A DNA stretch of 64,000 bases from positions 1 to 64,000 of the forward strand of contig JAITHA010000022.1 of the NCBI GenBank assembly GCA_031280235.1, given 5' to 3'. Within the stretch, counting starts at the first letter, position 1, and each line of letters starts with the position of its first letter. The notes under the pieces were generated by a model. It saw nothing but the letters and a program-made list of their open reading frames with translations, made no database searches and was not told the DNA's origin. The translations under genes were made by a program, and so were the position numbers. Positions 39,687-49,600 of this stretch are shown in pieces. Source of the stretch: Puniceicoccales bacterium (GTDB lineage Bacteria > Verrucomicrobiota > Verrucomicrobiia > Opitutales > UBA953).

Positions 39687-41546
39687 CTATTTGTGCCAGC
39701 CTTTTTCTTCTTCTGTCTGAGGGAGGTTGCGGGTGAGTAGCATGGTTTTGATGTCGGCGAGGAGTCGTTCGCGGTTTGGGGTGAAGATGAAGCGGTCGCT
39801 GGCGAGGCGATCGATGGCTTCGTTGAGGATGTAGCGTGGTGGGCGGCGGGCATCGAGGAATTGTGTGAGGTGTTCTCCGAGCGTGCTGGCACTCTCGGTT
39901 TTGAGGTCCATTTTGACGAGTTCGAGGAGGATGCTTTGGTTTTGCTTATTGTTTTCGTAGGCGATGCGAAGGATGTCTTTGGCTTCGTTGGGGCGGTTGA
40001 GTTTGAGAAGGCGGCGGGCGGTGGCGACGACCATGGGCATGGGCATGGGGAGGACATCCTTTTCCATGATGCGCCTGAAGGCGACCTTGCCGAGTTCGTC
40101 TTTGCCGCAGGAGAAGTCGGTGATCATGCGGAGGATGTTGAAGCTTGTCCGGAGTTCTTCGTTATTCTTATACCAAGTGGGGTTGAAGTGCAGGATGTTG
40201 CTGATCTGGTCGAGGGCGGCGGAGGTATTGCCTTTGGAGAGGTTCGTTTCGATGAGGAGTAGTTGGAAGCGGGCCAAATTGGGGAAGCGGTTTTCGTAGG
40301 CGAGTGTGCTGATGCGGTCTTGCAGGGCGACGTCGCCAGCGTCAGCTGAATAGCTCCCGAGGACAAGCATGGCGCGCTCATTGGAGGCGAACTTGGAGAT
40401 GATGGTGTTGATGAGGGCCTCGCGTCTGGGTTGGTCGGTTTCGCTGGTGAGGAGGGAGAGCTGGTAAATGTACGCCTTGTAGTCCGTTGGCTGCGAGGCT
40501 GCAATGGCTTTCAGGGTTTCGAGGGCGTCTTCTTTTTTGCCCTGTTCCCAGAAGAATCTGGCGAGTTGGTAGAGGAGGTGATCCCGCCCTTCTGTGCCGG
40601 CGCGGATGTAGGTGAGGAGTTTGTTAATGGCGCGTTCTTGCTGGCCGTTTTCCCAGATGATCTGGATGTGGAGGATGAAGCCCTGTACCGTGCCCAGAAG
40701 TTGGTTCTTTTCGAGTACAGTGTTGGCTTTTTCTAGTTCGCCGCGCTGGAAAAGCGCTTGGGCGTAGGCTGTGGCGAGGCCGATACGGAGCTCGGTGTTG
40801 AGGCCAGACTCTGGCAGGTAGCGCTCGGCAAGAGCGATGACGCGTTTGTCTTGATCGTATTTGAAACAGAGTTGAACGTAGCGGGCGAGATTTTTGGGGG
40901 CACTTTCCTTGTTTTGCATGATGTAGGGGATGGTGCGGTCGAGGGCGACGAAGGCGCTGTCTATGCGGAAGAGTATTTCTGCAAACACGTAGGCGGCCTC
41001 AAATTGTGCTTCGATGTTGGACGGGGCTAGGTCGGCGCCTTGCAGGATGGTGTAGATGTTTTTATTCCCGCTGCTGGCGAGCATGTTGCCGAGTTTCTCG
41101 CGTTGGCCAAGGCGCACATTTATGATATATTGGTCGAGTTCTTGGGGGAGGAAGGAGAAGCTTGTGAAGGGGATGCGGTTGGGGATGGCGTAGATGAACA
41201 TGTCTGGAAGGCTGGTTTCCTTGCATTTGAGATAATAGCGGTGCATCCAGTAGAGGTAGCCGACGGTGCCGAGGTAGGCAGTCGCGAGGACGATGGCTCC
41301 GAGGGGTAGGAGCAGTTTCCAACGTGGGCGCAAGACCCACTCCCCGCCTCTATTTTTTATATAATGTGCCAGCCCCCAGAAGGCTTTTTGTCGGATTTTT
41401 TGAGAGGCTTTCTTTTTCTTTCGTCGCTTGTCCTTTTTCTTAGGGCGCGTGAGTACGCCACTGGCCTTGGCAGCGTCATCTTTTCTTTTTTTGATCTTGT
41501 TTGAGCCCTCGAAATCTTGGGGCACTTGCGTACTTACCTCACTCAT
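39687..41546 (-). CDS. Membrane-anchored TPR-like repeat protein with Lys-rich N-terminus
   Basis: Start trimmed to MSEVSTQVPQDFEGSNKIKKRKDD...; RPKKKDKRRKKKKASQK basic tract, one TM segment, then helical TPR-like repeats. Confidence 0.75.
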   Translation of the reverse strand: MSEVSTQVPQDFEGSNKIKKRKDDAAKASGVLTRPKKKDKRRKKKKASQKIRQKAFWGLAHYIKNRGGEWVLRPRWKLLLPLGAIVLATAYLGTVGYLYWMHRYYLKCKETSLPDMFIYAIPNRIPFTSFSFLPQELDQYIINVRLGQREKLGNMLASSGNKNIYTILQGADLAPSNIEAQFEAAYVFAEILFRIDSAFVALDRTIPYIMQNKESAPKNLARYVQLCFKYDQDKRVIALAERYLPESGLNTELRIGLATAYAQALFQRGELEKANTVLEKNQLLGTVQGFILHIQIIWENGQQERAINKLLTYIRAGTEGRDHLLYQLARFFWEQGKKEDALETLKAIAASQPTDYKAYIYQLSLLTSETDQPRREALINTIISKFASNERAMLVLGSYSADAGDVALQDRISTLAYENRFPNLARFQLLLIETNLSKGNTSAALDQISNILHFNPTWYKNNEELRTSFNILRMITDFSCGKDELGKVAFRRIMEKDVLPMPMPMVVATARRLLKLNRPNEAKDILRIAYENNKQNQSILLELVKMDLKTESASTLGEHLTQFLDARRPPRYILNEAIDRLASDRFIFTPNRERLLADIKTMLLTRNLPQTEEEKGWHK

Positions 41547-41763
41547 GGACAGGTGGTTTACGGGGAGGCAAGAGGGGCGCAAGCGTGTTTTCGCAGAAAA
41601 ACTTGCGCAAGAGGGTTCCGGTGAATTTCGGTGCAGGAGCGTTGTTTTTTCCCTGCTCTCGTGGAGGCTTCTGGGGAAATTGTTTGCATGATCGTAACAT
41701 TCCCTCAATGAAAACGACGTTTTGTCCGGATAAAGTCCGGCTGTAGTAACTGATATCACTGAC

Positions 41764-43389
41764 ATGCCACCAGACGACGCGAGAGGATCAGCAACCGGAA
41801 CCAACCCTACACTTGTCATCGGCAGAGCCCGGCGGCGCTTTTTGGGGCTCACACTCGACAACGTTATCCAGGGCTTTTTTGGAGGAAATGCCCTTGCTGC
41901 CATTATCGTCCTCGGCCTCATCGTGATTTTCCTTTTTCGCGAGGGCGGGGAGTTCTTCGGGCAAAACCAGCACAACCTTGAGGTTTACCGCAAAGCGGGT
42001 CTTGAGTACGTGGACTACATGCGTCGGCAGGAGGGTGGGCATGCTGTGTTGAATCGGCAGTTGCTGGAGATCCGTCGCGAGGCTTTTGCCTCCTTCATCT
42101 CGGGCAAGGCGGGGCAGGGTACGCTCTCGCCGGAGGCAGCGAATGCGCGCCTAGCCGAGTTCGACCACTTTTCCGAGAAATTTTCCGACGCCGTTATGCC
42201 CTTGCGCACGCATGTTTCGGAACTGGGTGAGCTGGCGGTTGAGACGAAGACGCGTTTCGCCGTCAGCGAGGACAGGAAAACCCAGCGCGCCCAGCTATTG
42301 GCTGTCGGGAAGGGGGGGGAGGCAGCAAAGGTGCTCATTGAGGAAGTGGACTATCGCGCCGCCCTCGCGCCCATTCTCGCCATGTGGGGTGACTACCAGA
42401 GGATCAACCGCGAGCTGGCGCGCCAGCTTGAGACATTGGTGGTCGAGATGCCACTTGCGCCCATTCCCAGCCTTGTGTCGCAGATGGCAGAGTTCAAGCG
42501 TGGTGTACAGGGCTATGTTGCCACTTTCCCAGATGTTGAGCGGGAGCTGCAGGCGTGGAATCACTCTGCGCCGATAGGTTGGCACGAGAGTTTCACGTCG
42601 TTTATCTTTGGCTACGAGTGGCTCACGGCCAGCTTTTGGCAAGATTGGTATGGCATTTTGCCCCTTCTCGCAGGCTCGGTGCTCGTCTCGCTCATCGCGC
42701 TTTTCATCTCCGTCCCCTTCGCCATTGCTGCGGCGGTATATGTCAACCAGATCGCCCGGCGGAGCGAGCAGCGTCTCATCAAGCCAGCCATTGAGTTCAT
42801 CTCGGCCATACCGTCCGTTGTGCTTGGTTTTTTTGGCATCGTTGTGCTGGGGCACTACGTCCGCAGCCTCTCGCAAGAGCCATGGCTGAGCTGGGTGCCG
42901 GGCTTCCCGGTGATTGAGCGCCTCAACGCGTTGACGGCCGGTTGTCTGCTCGCGCTCATTTCCATCCCGGCCATTTTCACCCTTGCTGAGGATGCGCTCA
43001 ACAACGTGCCGTCGGCTTTGCGTGAGGCGTCGTTTGCGCTGGGTGCCAGTCGCATTCAGACGATGTTGCGCGTGATCATGCCGGCGGCTGTGTCCGGTAT
43101 CATTTCCGCCATCCTGCTTGGGTTCGGGCGCGTCATTGGGGAGACGATGGTCGTGCTCCTTTGTGCGGGAAATCGTATTGCCATCCCGGATTTCATGTCG
43201 GGCCCGAGTGTCGTCACGCAGCCCGTGCATACGATGACGGGCATTATCGCCCAAGAGATGGGAGAGGTCAGCCCGGGTAGCATCCATTACCGGGCGCTCT
43301 TCATCGTTGGCGTCGTCCTTTTCTTCCTGTCCCTTTTCATCAACTACGTCGCCCAGAGGATTGTCCTCAAATATCGGCGTGCTCTCTGA
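41764..43389 (+). CDS. pstC: Phosphate ABC transporter permease PstC-like, with a large extra N-terminal region
   Basis: C-terminal permease core: SVLVSLIALFISVPFAIAAAVYVNQIA...FISAIPSVVLGFFGIVVLG...LREASFALGASRIQTMLRVIMPAAVSGIISAILLGFGRVIGETMVV. Confidence 0.87.
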   Translation: MPPDDARGSATGTNPTLVIGRARRRFLGLTLDNVIQGFFGGNALAAIIVLGLIVIFLFREGGEFFGQNQHNLEVYRKAGLEYVDYMRRQEGGHAVLNRQLLEIRREAFASFISGKAGQGTLSPEAANARLAEFDHFSEKFSDAVMPLRTHVSELGELAVETKTRFAVSEDRKTQRAQLLAVGKGGEAAKVLIEEVDYRAALAPILAMWGDYQRINRELARQLETLVVEMPLAPIPSLVSQMAEFKRGVQGYVATFPDVERELQAWNHSAPIGWHESFTSFIFGYEWLTASFWQDWYGILPLLAGSVLVSLIALFISVPFAIAAAVYVNQIARRSEQRLIKPAIEFISAIPSVVLGFFGIVVLGHYVRSLSQEPWLSWVPGFPVIERLNALTAGCLLALISIPAIFTLAEDALNNVPSALREASFALGASRIQTMLRVIMPAAVSGIISAILLGFGRVIGETMVVLLCAGNRIAIPDFMSGPSVVTQPVHTMTGIIAQEMGEVSPGSIHYRALFIVGVVLFFLSLFINYVAQRIVLKYRRAL

Positions 43390-43397
43390 TCCATTTC

Positions 43398-44477
43398 ATG
43401 CAAACGCCCAACCTGACCATGTCGCCTGAAAGCCCGGACAACCCGTTTCGTGCGCGCCCGAGTCGTGCGAAGTATTACGAGTCCGCCATCCTTGGCCTCA
43501 TGCGTGTGGCCACGTACGTCATCCTGCTTTGCGGGGCGGCTATTATTGGCACGATCGTCGTCAAGGGTGCGGCCACGCTTTTTCAGTCCTCGTTCCCGTT
43601 CGTCAACGTCACCTTCCTCTCCGAGGCTCCCGAGACGCTGCACATTTTTGAATATGAGGGGCGAAAGATGGAGCTGGGAGACCGCGCCTACCGCGATTTT
43701 CTGCGGAGCGAGGCTGCGCGGGGCAGTACGGCCAAGCCGGTTGGCGAGCAGTCCATTGTCTATTCTGCCGGGGGGATTTTTCCGAATATCGTTGGCACCA
43801 TCCTGCTCGTTGTCGGCTCGATGGCGATAGCCCTCGTGCTCGGAGTTTCCAGCGCGATCTACCTTAACGAGTATGCGCAGCAGGGGCGCTGGGTGAATTT
43901 CATCCGCCTCGCGGTGCTGAACCTTGCTGGGGTGCCGTCCATCGTTTTTGGTCTTTTTGGCTTTGGGATGTTTGTGATTTTTCTGGGTTGGAAGACCTCG
44001 CTCATGGCGGGCTGGTTCACGCTCGCCTTTATGGTGCTCCCGGTGGTTATCACGGCAAGCGAGGAGGCACTGAAGGCTGTGCCGCGCAGCTTCCGCGAGG
44101 GCTCGCTTGCGCTAGGTGCGACCAAGTGGCAGACGATCCGCAAGGCCGTTTTGCCTTTCGCCCTTCCGGGGATTCTTACCTCCTCCATCCTTGGCATTGC
44201 GCGTGTTGCTGGTGAGACAGCGCCCATCATGTTCACGGCAGCCTACGTCATCCGTGACAGGCTTCCTTGGGACGTGGAGCGTGTGGCAGATTTCTTTTTT
44301 CAAGGTGTGATGGCGCTGCCGTACCACATCTACGTCGTCAGTACCAAGATTCCCCAAAACGAGCATACCGAGCGCATTCAGTATGGCACGGCGCTTGTTT
44401 TCTTGCTCATCGTGGCCGCCATCGCCACGAGTTCGATACTCTTGCGCAATCGCCTTCGCCGGGCGAATAAGTGGTAG
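43398..44477 (+). CDS. pstA: Phosphate ABC transporter permease PstA-like
   Basis: GGIFPNIVGTILLVVGSMAIALVLGVSSAIYLNEYA...NLAGVPSIVFGLFGFGMFV...PRSFREGSLALGATKWQTIRKAVLPFALPGILTSSILGIARVAGETAPIMFTAA. Confidence 0.88.
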   Translation: MQTPNLTMSPESPDNPFRARPSRAKYYESAILGLMRVATYVILLCGAAIIGTIVVKGAATLFQSSFPFVNVTFLSEAPETLHIFEYEGRKMELGDRAYRDFLRSEAARGSTAKPVGEQSIVYSAGGIFPNIVGTILLVVGSMAIALVLGVSSAIYLNEYAQQGRWVNFIRLAVLNLAGVPSIVFGLFGFGMFVIFLGWKTSLMAGWFTLAFMVLPVVITASEEALKAVPRSFREGSLALGATKWQTIRKAVLPFALPGILTSSILGIARVAGETAPIMFTAAYVIRDRLPWDVERVADFFFQGVMALPYHIYVVSTKIPQNEHTERIQYGTALVFLLIVAAIATSSILLRNRLRRANKW

Positions 44478-44590
44478 CGGCAGTGGGGCTGGCGTGTGCG
44501 TTGCGTCGCCCTTGTGTCATCCTTGTATTGGCCTGCGAAAGACAGCTTGCTTTTTGGGTGGGAGGGTGCATGGTGTGCTCCAACTTTTAT

Positions 44591-44666
<76 letters not shown>

Positions 44667-44754
44667 TTTTTTGCTGTTTTTGGTCTTTTGAGGGGAGGGT
44701 CTTATCTTGAGCAGGCTTGCAGTTGAGGTTTCTTTTGGAAAGCTCACGCGCTTC

Positions 44755-45723
44755 ATGAAAATCCACCGTGTCCTCCGTGTTTCCCTTTTTCCTCTCGCCG
44801 TGTTGGCGTCCTGCCTCGTTGTCTTGCCTGCGCTGCGGGCGGCTCCTGCGGCGGCTGCGGGTGGAGAGAGTGCACGGGAGGGTGAGGCAGCAATTCGCCA
44901 TCGGTTGCTCATGCTCGACGAATCGCGCTCGCAGTTGATTTACGTGGACGAGTTTGAGCCCGGGAAAAACTGGGCGGTCAAGATTGAGGGCGGCCCGGCG
45001 TGGGGCGTTCAGTTGCTGGACGGTGCGCGCGCGCTTGTGGCCATCCCGAAAAAGGGTGGTTTTAGGGAGTACGATTTGAAGACGCACCAGAGTGTACGGG
45101 AGAAGTTTGATGCGAAGCGCTATTCCGGGGCTGTCGGCGCATTGCGTTTGCCGGACGGGCGGACGGTGCTTGGCTGCGAGGGAAAGTCTGTTCGTATTTT
45201 TCTCTTTGACGCGAAGGATACCGAGGTCGCCGCGTGGAATTTCCCCAAGGTGAAATCGCTTCGCCAGATTCGGCAGACGCCACGTGGCACGCTCCTTTTT
45301 GGATCCAATACCGACCGTGTGTTTGAAATTTCGATGGAGGGGGAAATCCTGCGAGAGCTGCAAGTCCCCGGGGCGAAGTACAATTACCAAGTTGCAGAGT
45401 TGCCCAATGGCAACTTGCTGGCGGCGGCGGGCTATGGCGGGTTTCTTGCCGAGCTGGATCAGGGCGGCAAGATCGTCCGTCGTTGGGGTGGCCGCCCTGA
45501 GCCAGAGGGCTTGCGCTATATTTTTATGAGCCAGTTTCAGGTGCTTGAGAATGGCAACATCCTTGTGGCGACTTGGACCGGGCATGGGCATCGGGACAGC
45601 GACAAAGGGCAGCAGTTGGTCGAGTTCACGCCAGACGGGCAGGTCGTTTGGAAATGGCATGACCGGAAGCTGGCTGGCTCGATCCACAGTGTCGTTGTGC
45701 TGGACAACTTGGCGCAGCCATAA
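44755..45723 (+). CDS. Secreted beta-propeller-like (PQQ/NHL-like) protein
   Basis: Signal peptide MKIHRVLRVSLFPLAVLASCLVVLPALRAAPA; repeated blades such as NGNLLAAAGYGGFLAELDQGGKIVRRWGG, NGNILVATWTGHGH...VEFTPDGQVVWKWHD. Confidence 0.78.
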   Translation: MKIHRVLRVSLFPLAVLASCLVVLPALRAAPAAAAGGESAREGEAAIRHRLLMLDESRSQLIYVDEFEPGKNWAVKIEGGPAWGVQLLDGARALVAIPKKGGFREYDLKTHQSVREKFDAKRYSGAVGALRLPDGRTVLGCEGKSVRIFLFDAKDTEVAAWNFPKVKSLRQIRQTPRGTLLFGSNTDRVFEISMEGEILRELQVPGAKYNYQVAELPNGNLLAAAGYGGFLAELDQGGKIVRRWGGRPEPEGLRYIFMSQFQVLENGNILVATWTGHGHRDSDKGQQLVEFTPDGQVVWKWHDRKLAGSIHSVVVLDNLAQP

Positions 45724-45734
45724 CGCGTTTTACC

Positions 45735-46562
45735 ATGCCGCCGCATTGGGTGACAGTTCTGCTGGGGGGGGTGTCTGTGCTTGGTTGCGCCGTGCTGTAT
45801 TTGCAGTGGCGAGATTGGCGCAGTGTGGAGGGGCCGCGCACCGGCTCGCCACTACCCGATGTCGGGCCTGAGCGTTTTTCCCCGCTCTGCGTCCTTGTCG
45901 CGTTCGCGCATTTCATCCTACCGTTAGTCTTCGTCGCGCTATGGGCAGGTTTGGGCTTTGAGCTCAGCAGTCATCTGGTATTTGTGGTGTCGATATTCAT
46001 CAACGGGATCATCTTGTGCCTCGTGCTGGGCTTGTGGCCGCCGTTGCGCGGCTTTATCGTCGGGGCGCGGTCGTGCGGGTTAGTCTGGCATCCGCTGGCC
46101 TGTCTTTGGGGCACATTTGCCTTGGCGGGTATGGCGGGCGTTATTGTGAACGCGGGGTTGTGGCTCCTGAAGGCGGTGTCCGGGAGAGATTTTTCCATAG
46201 TGCCACAGGATATGCTTGGGGAAATTGCCCAGAATCGTGAGGATATCTTTTCCCTCGCCTTGGTGTGTACTTCGGTTGTCATTGCAGCCCCGCTTGCCGA
46301 GGAGGTTTTTTTCAGAGGTGTACTTTATCCGCGTTTCAAGCGTGGTTTGGGGGTGTGGCGCGCATCGTCATTGACGGGGCTGCTCTTTGGCCTCGTGCAT
46401 TTTAATGTGGGGGCTTTCCTGCCGCTCGCGTTCATGGGCGCCTACTTCTGCCTCGTTTACGAGAAGACGGGCAGCTTGTATGCACCAATCGTGGCACATG
46501 GTTTGTTCAATCTACAGTCATTCCTTGTCGTGGTGCTTTTCCCCAAAATGGTAAACATGTGA
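45735..46562 (+). CDS. CPBP family intramembrane glutamic endopeptidase (CAAX protease-like)
   Basis: IAAPLAEEVFFRGVLYPRFKRGLGVWRASSLTGLLFGLVHFN...GAYFCLVYEKTGSLYAPIVAHGLFN. Confidence 0.88.
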   Translation: MPPHWVTVLLGGVSVLGCAVLYLQWRDWRSVEGPRTGSPLPDVGPERFSPLCVLVAFAHFILPLVFVALWAGLGFELSSHLVFVVSIFINGIILCLVLGLWPPLRGFIVGARSCGLVWHPLACLWGTFALAGMAGVIVNAGLWLLKAVSGRDFSIVPQDMLGEIAQNREDIFSLALVCTSVVIAAPLAEEVFFRGVLYPRFKRGLGVWRASSLTGLLFGLVHFNVGAFLPLAFMGAYFCLVYEKTGSLYAPIVAHGLFNLQSFLVVVLFPKMVNM

Positions 46563-46640
46563 AGAAGTCTGCGATTTCCACTTGTACTGGAGGGGATTTT
46601 TCTTACCCGCTGCAGGGACAACGTTGAACATCTTATCTTT

Positions 46641-49600
46641 ATGAAAATGGCCTCTCTTTTCCCTCTTTCTCCGAGCCGCAAGGCCGCGCAGGGCAACGCC
46701 AAGCGCGGGTTGGGCAAGATTGCGTTGCTGGCTGCTGCGTTGGCTGTCGCCCCTGCCGGGCTTGATGCTGTCGAATACACGTGGTACCCCACAGGCGTTT
46801 ATGAAGGGACGTGGGATATCTCGGGGAAGAATTGGACGGTAGCCTCTCCGTATGAGGAGCTCTGGGGCCCGGCCTCCCAAGGCCTAAACAGAGCCAATTT
46901 TGTCGGGATACCTAATGCGCTGTCTGTTTTTCGAGTGAATATCAGCTCTGCGGTGCGGCAAGCGGGAATCAGTATTTGGGGTGGGAATTGGCATTTTAGC
47001 GGAACCTTGAATGGCGAAAGCCCGATAGATATCAACAATGATGCCTCCCTCCGGTTTACCTCCGCGTCTGCCCTTGGTTCGGGTAGCATCGTTTTCGGGT
47101 ATGCCGGCAGAAATGCCCTCTCCTTCATAGGGACGAATAGTACGATCACCCTCTCGAATCCCCTCAATGTTCTCCAAGTGGACACCATGAGTTGGCCGGA
47201 ACTCTCCGTGCCCGATGCGGACTCAACCTTGGTGTACACGGGCGGCATCGTCACCGACGTATGGGCAATTCCGATGTACAAGACGGGGCTTGGTACTCTC
47301 GTCCTAGCGTCAACGCTTCCGGAGGAAGAAGGGACGATAGATTTCCACGTGCAGCGCGGTACCTTGGAGCTGGCGGCCAATTCCGGGTTGCCCATCGGTG
47401 GCGGCATGCTCAGCGTCGAGCGAGGGGCGCTGGCGCGTTTGGCATCTGAGAGCAGCAATTTGTTGAGCGATACCACGGGCGATGTCATTTTGTCGGAGGG
47501 CACTCTTGATCTGAATGGCCATGCGGAAACGGTTCCGCTACTGCATGTGCGCCGTTACTCGGAGGACGCGGATTATCCTCCCTCTGCCATCATCAATGGG
47601 GCGACCAATCCTGGTGTCCTCACGGTGCTGGGCCGTGGCGGTTTTGTCGGGCGGTTCACTGATGGGTTCCTGGAGCTCGGGGCTGGGGCGACGGTGCACT
47701 TGCTCGGAAACTCCGAGAACACAAAGGTCAGTTTTGAGGGGAGCCGAGGGAATGAGCTTTATTTCTCCGGCGGTACCTTGCAGATGGGCAGCGGGCTGAT
47801 CTTTGAGCAGGCATTCAACGACCTGCAGATGTATGCCGAGACAGGCGCTTTCAAGAATGAGACCAGCAGTCCCCTTCCGGTATATAGGCTTTACCTTCTG
47901 GGCAGAAATGAGACGGACATTTTCTCCGTCCATGGCGGACTTGTGGCGGAGGAGACGGTACTTCAGGGGGCGGGTTGCTTGCAGTTGGAAGCGGGAACGA
48001 CTTTTTCCACAGCACGCTTGGAAGGGGATGGCGCGATACGGAATTACTCCGGCAACACGGTTCAGATTTCCACTCTCGAAAAAGGGATGACGGAAGGCGC
48101 AATGCGCCTTGAAGCAGGGAAATTCGTCGTCACAACAACTTCTCGGGTAACCCTTGGCTCGCTTGAGTTGGCCCACGGAGTTGAGTTCGAGACTCCGAAT
48201 GGTGCGAGCTTCCGGCCTGCGGTGTTTGGAGGAGAGGTTCCCCCGGTGGTTGGCTTGGTGTCCGTTGGGGCGGGGAACAGGTTTCTGGCCACCGCGCAGG
48301 ATATTTCTTTTCGAAGCAATGCCTTGTTTGGTTTCGACTTTGACGATGCCGAGCAGCACTTCTCCGAGGCCATGCTTACCATTGAGGCAGAGCGTCTTCT
48401 CGTCGGAGATTCGGGTGCCGGGATTGGCTCAAGCACGGTGGACATCCGTAACGTGAGCAAGCTGCCCAGCGGCATTTATTCCCTGATAGACGTCTCGTCT
48501 GTCAACACGGTTGCTCCGGTGGTCACCACGGGCCAGCTTTTGCTCGATGGGCGTACCTACGTTCAGGTTCCACGCGGCACCTCGGGCGGGCGGTGGCTGG
48601 AGCTGCGCACCAATGACGGCCGCAAGCTTGAGCTCGTCGTCATGGACGCCACGACCAACACCAGCGTCATCTGGACAGACGCGGCGAATTCGCAGCTCTG
48701 GAAAAACGACGACGGCAACGGGGATGGGTGTAATTGGTACGCCAATGTCAACATCGGCCTCGTCTCCATCCCGGTGAATACTTACACGGACGGCGACAGC
48801 GTCTCTTTCTCCGCCCCTGCTCAAAATGAGCGCATTCACGTCACCGGGCTTGAGGTGAACGACGCGGCAGGCCTCATCTCCACGCTCCCCATCCAACCCG
48901 CCGATATGACCGTGGCCACGGGTGGGCCAGACGCAGGGTATGTTTTTGCTGGGGAAAAAATCATCGCGACGGGGGAGCTGACCAAGACGGGCTTGGGTCT
49001 CGTTTCTTTTGAGGAGGATATCAGCGCGCGCATCTTCCGCTTACAACACGGTGAGGCGAAGATTTACACCAACGGCAGCTTTGAAGACGGTGTGGAGGTA
49101 GACAATAACGCCGTGTTGCGCATCGGCTCAGGCGTGCCAGGCGCTTTGGCTGGGCTCTCGGCCAACGTCTCCCTCAACACTGCGAATAGCAAGCTGGTCT
49201 TCCATCTTGTTGGCAGCGGCGTGAACCAGCTCGTTAGCGAATACGCAGGCACGCTCTCAGGCATTGGCACTTTCCAGAAAGAGGGCGAACGTAGTGTCAT
49301 TATCCTGTCCGGAGCGAGTGATTTTAATGGCGACGTGCGTGTCTCCGAAGGCGGGGTGCGTCTTGTGAATGCGTTGACGGGCAGTTTTTCGTTGCACGTC
49401 GAAGATGGGGGTACCTTCGTCCTTGCCGACGCCGCCTCGGCAGATACTTCGGGCTCGGTCAACATCGAGGGCAACGGTGTGCTCACCATCGGTCATGCCA
49501 ACATCGTCAATGCTGCAGAGGTTCATTTCGGCGCAGGTAGCGTGCTCAACATTGGAGCCAACCTCGCCATTACTTCCACGGGCACCGTTTCCTTTGATGG

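Noticed and set aside
41725-41744. Possible Pho box before pstC
   Set aside because: Only a short gtccgg direct repeat is visible; no match to a recognised Pho-box pattern.
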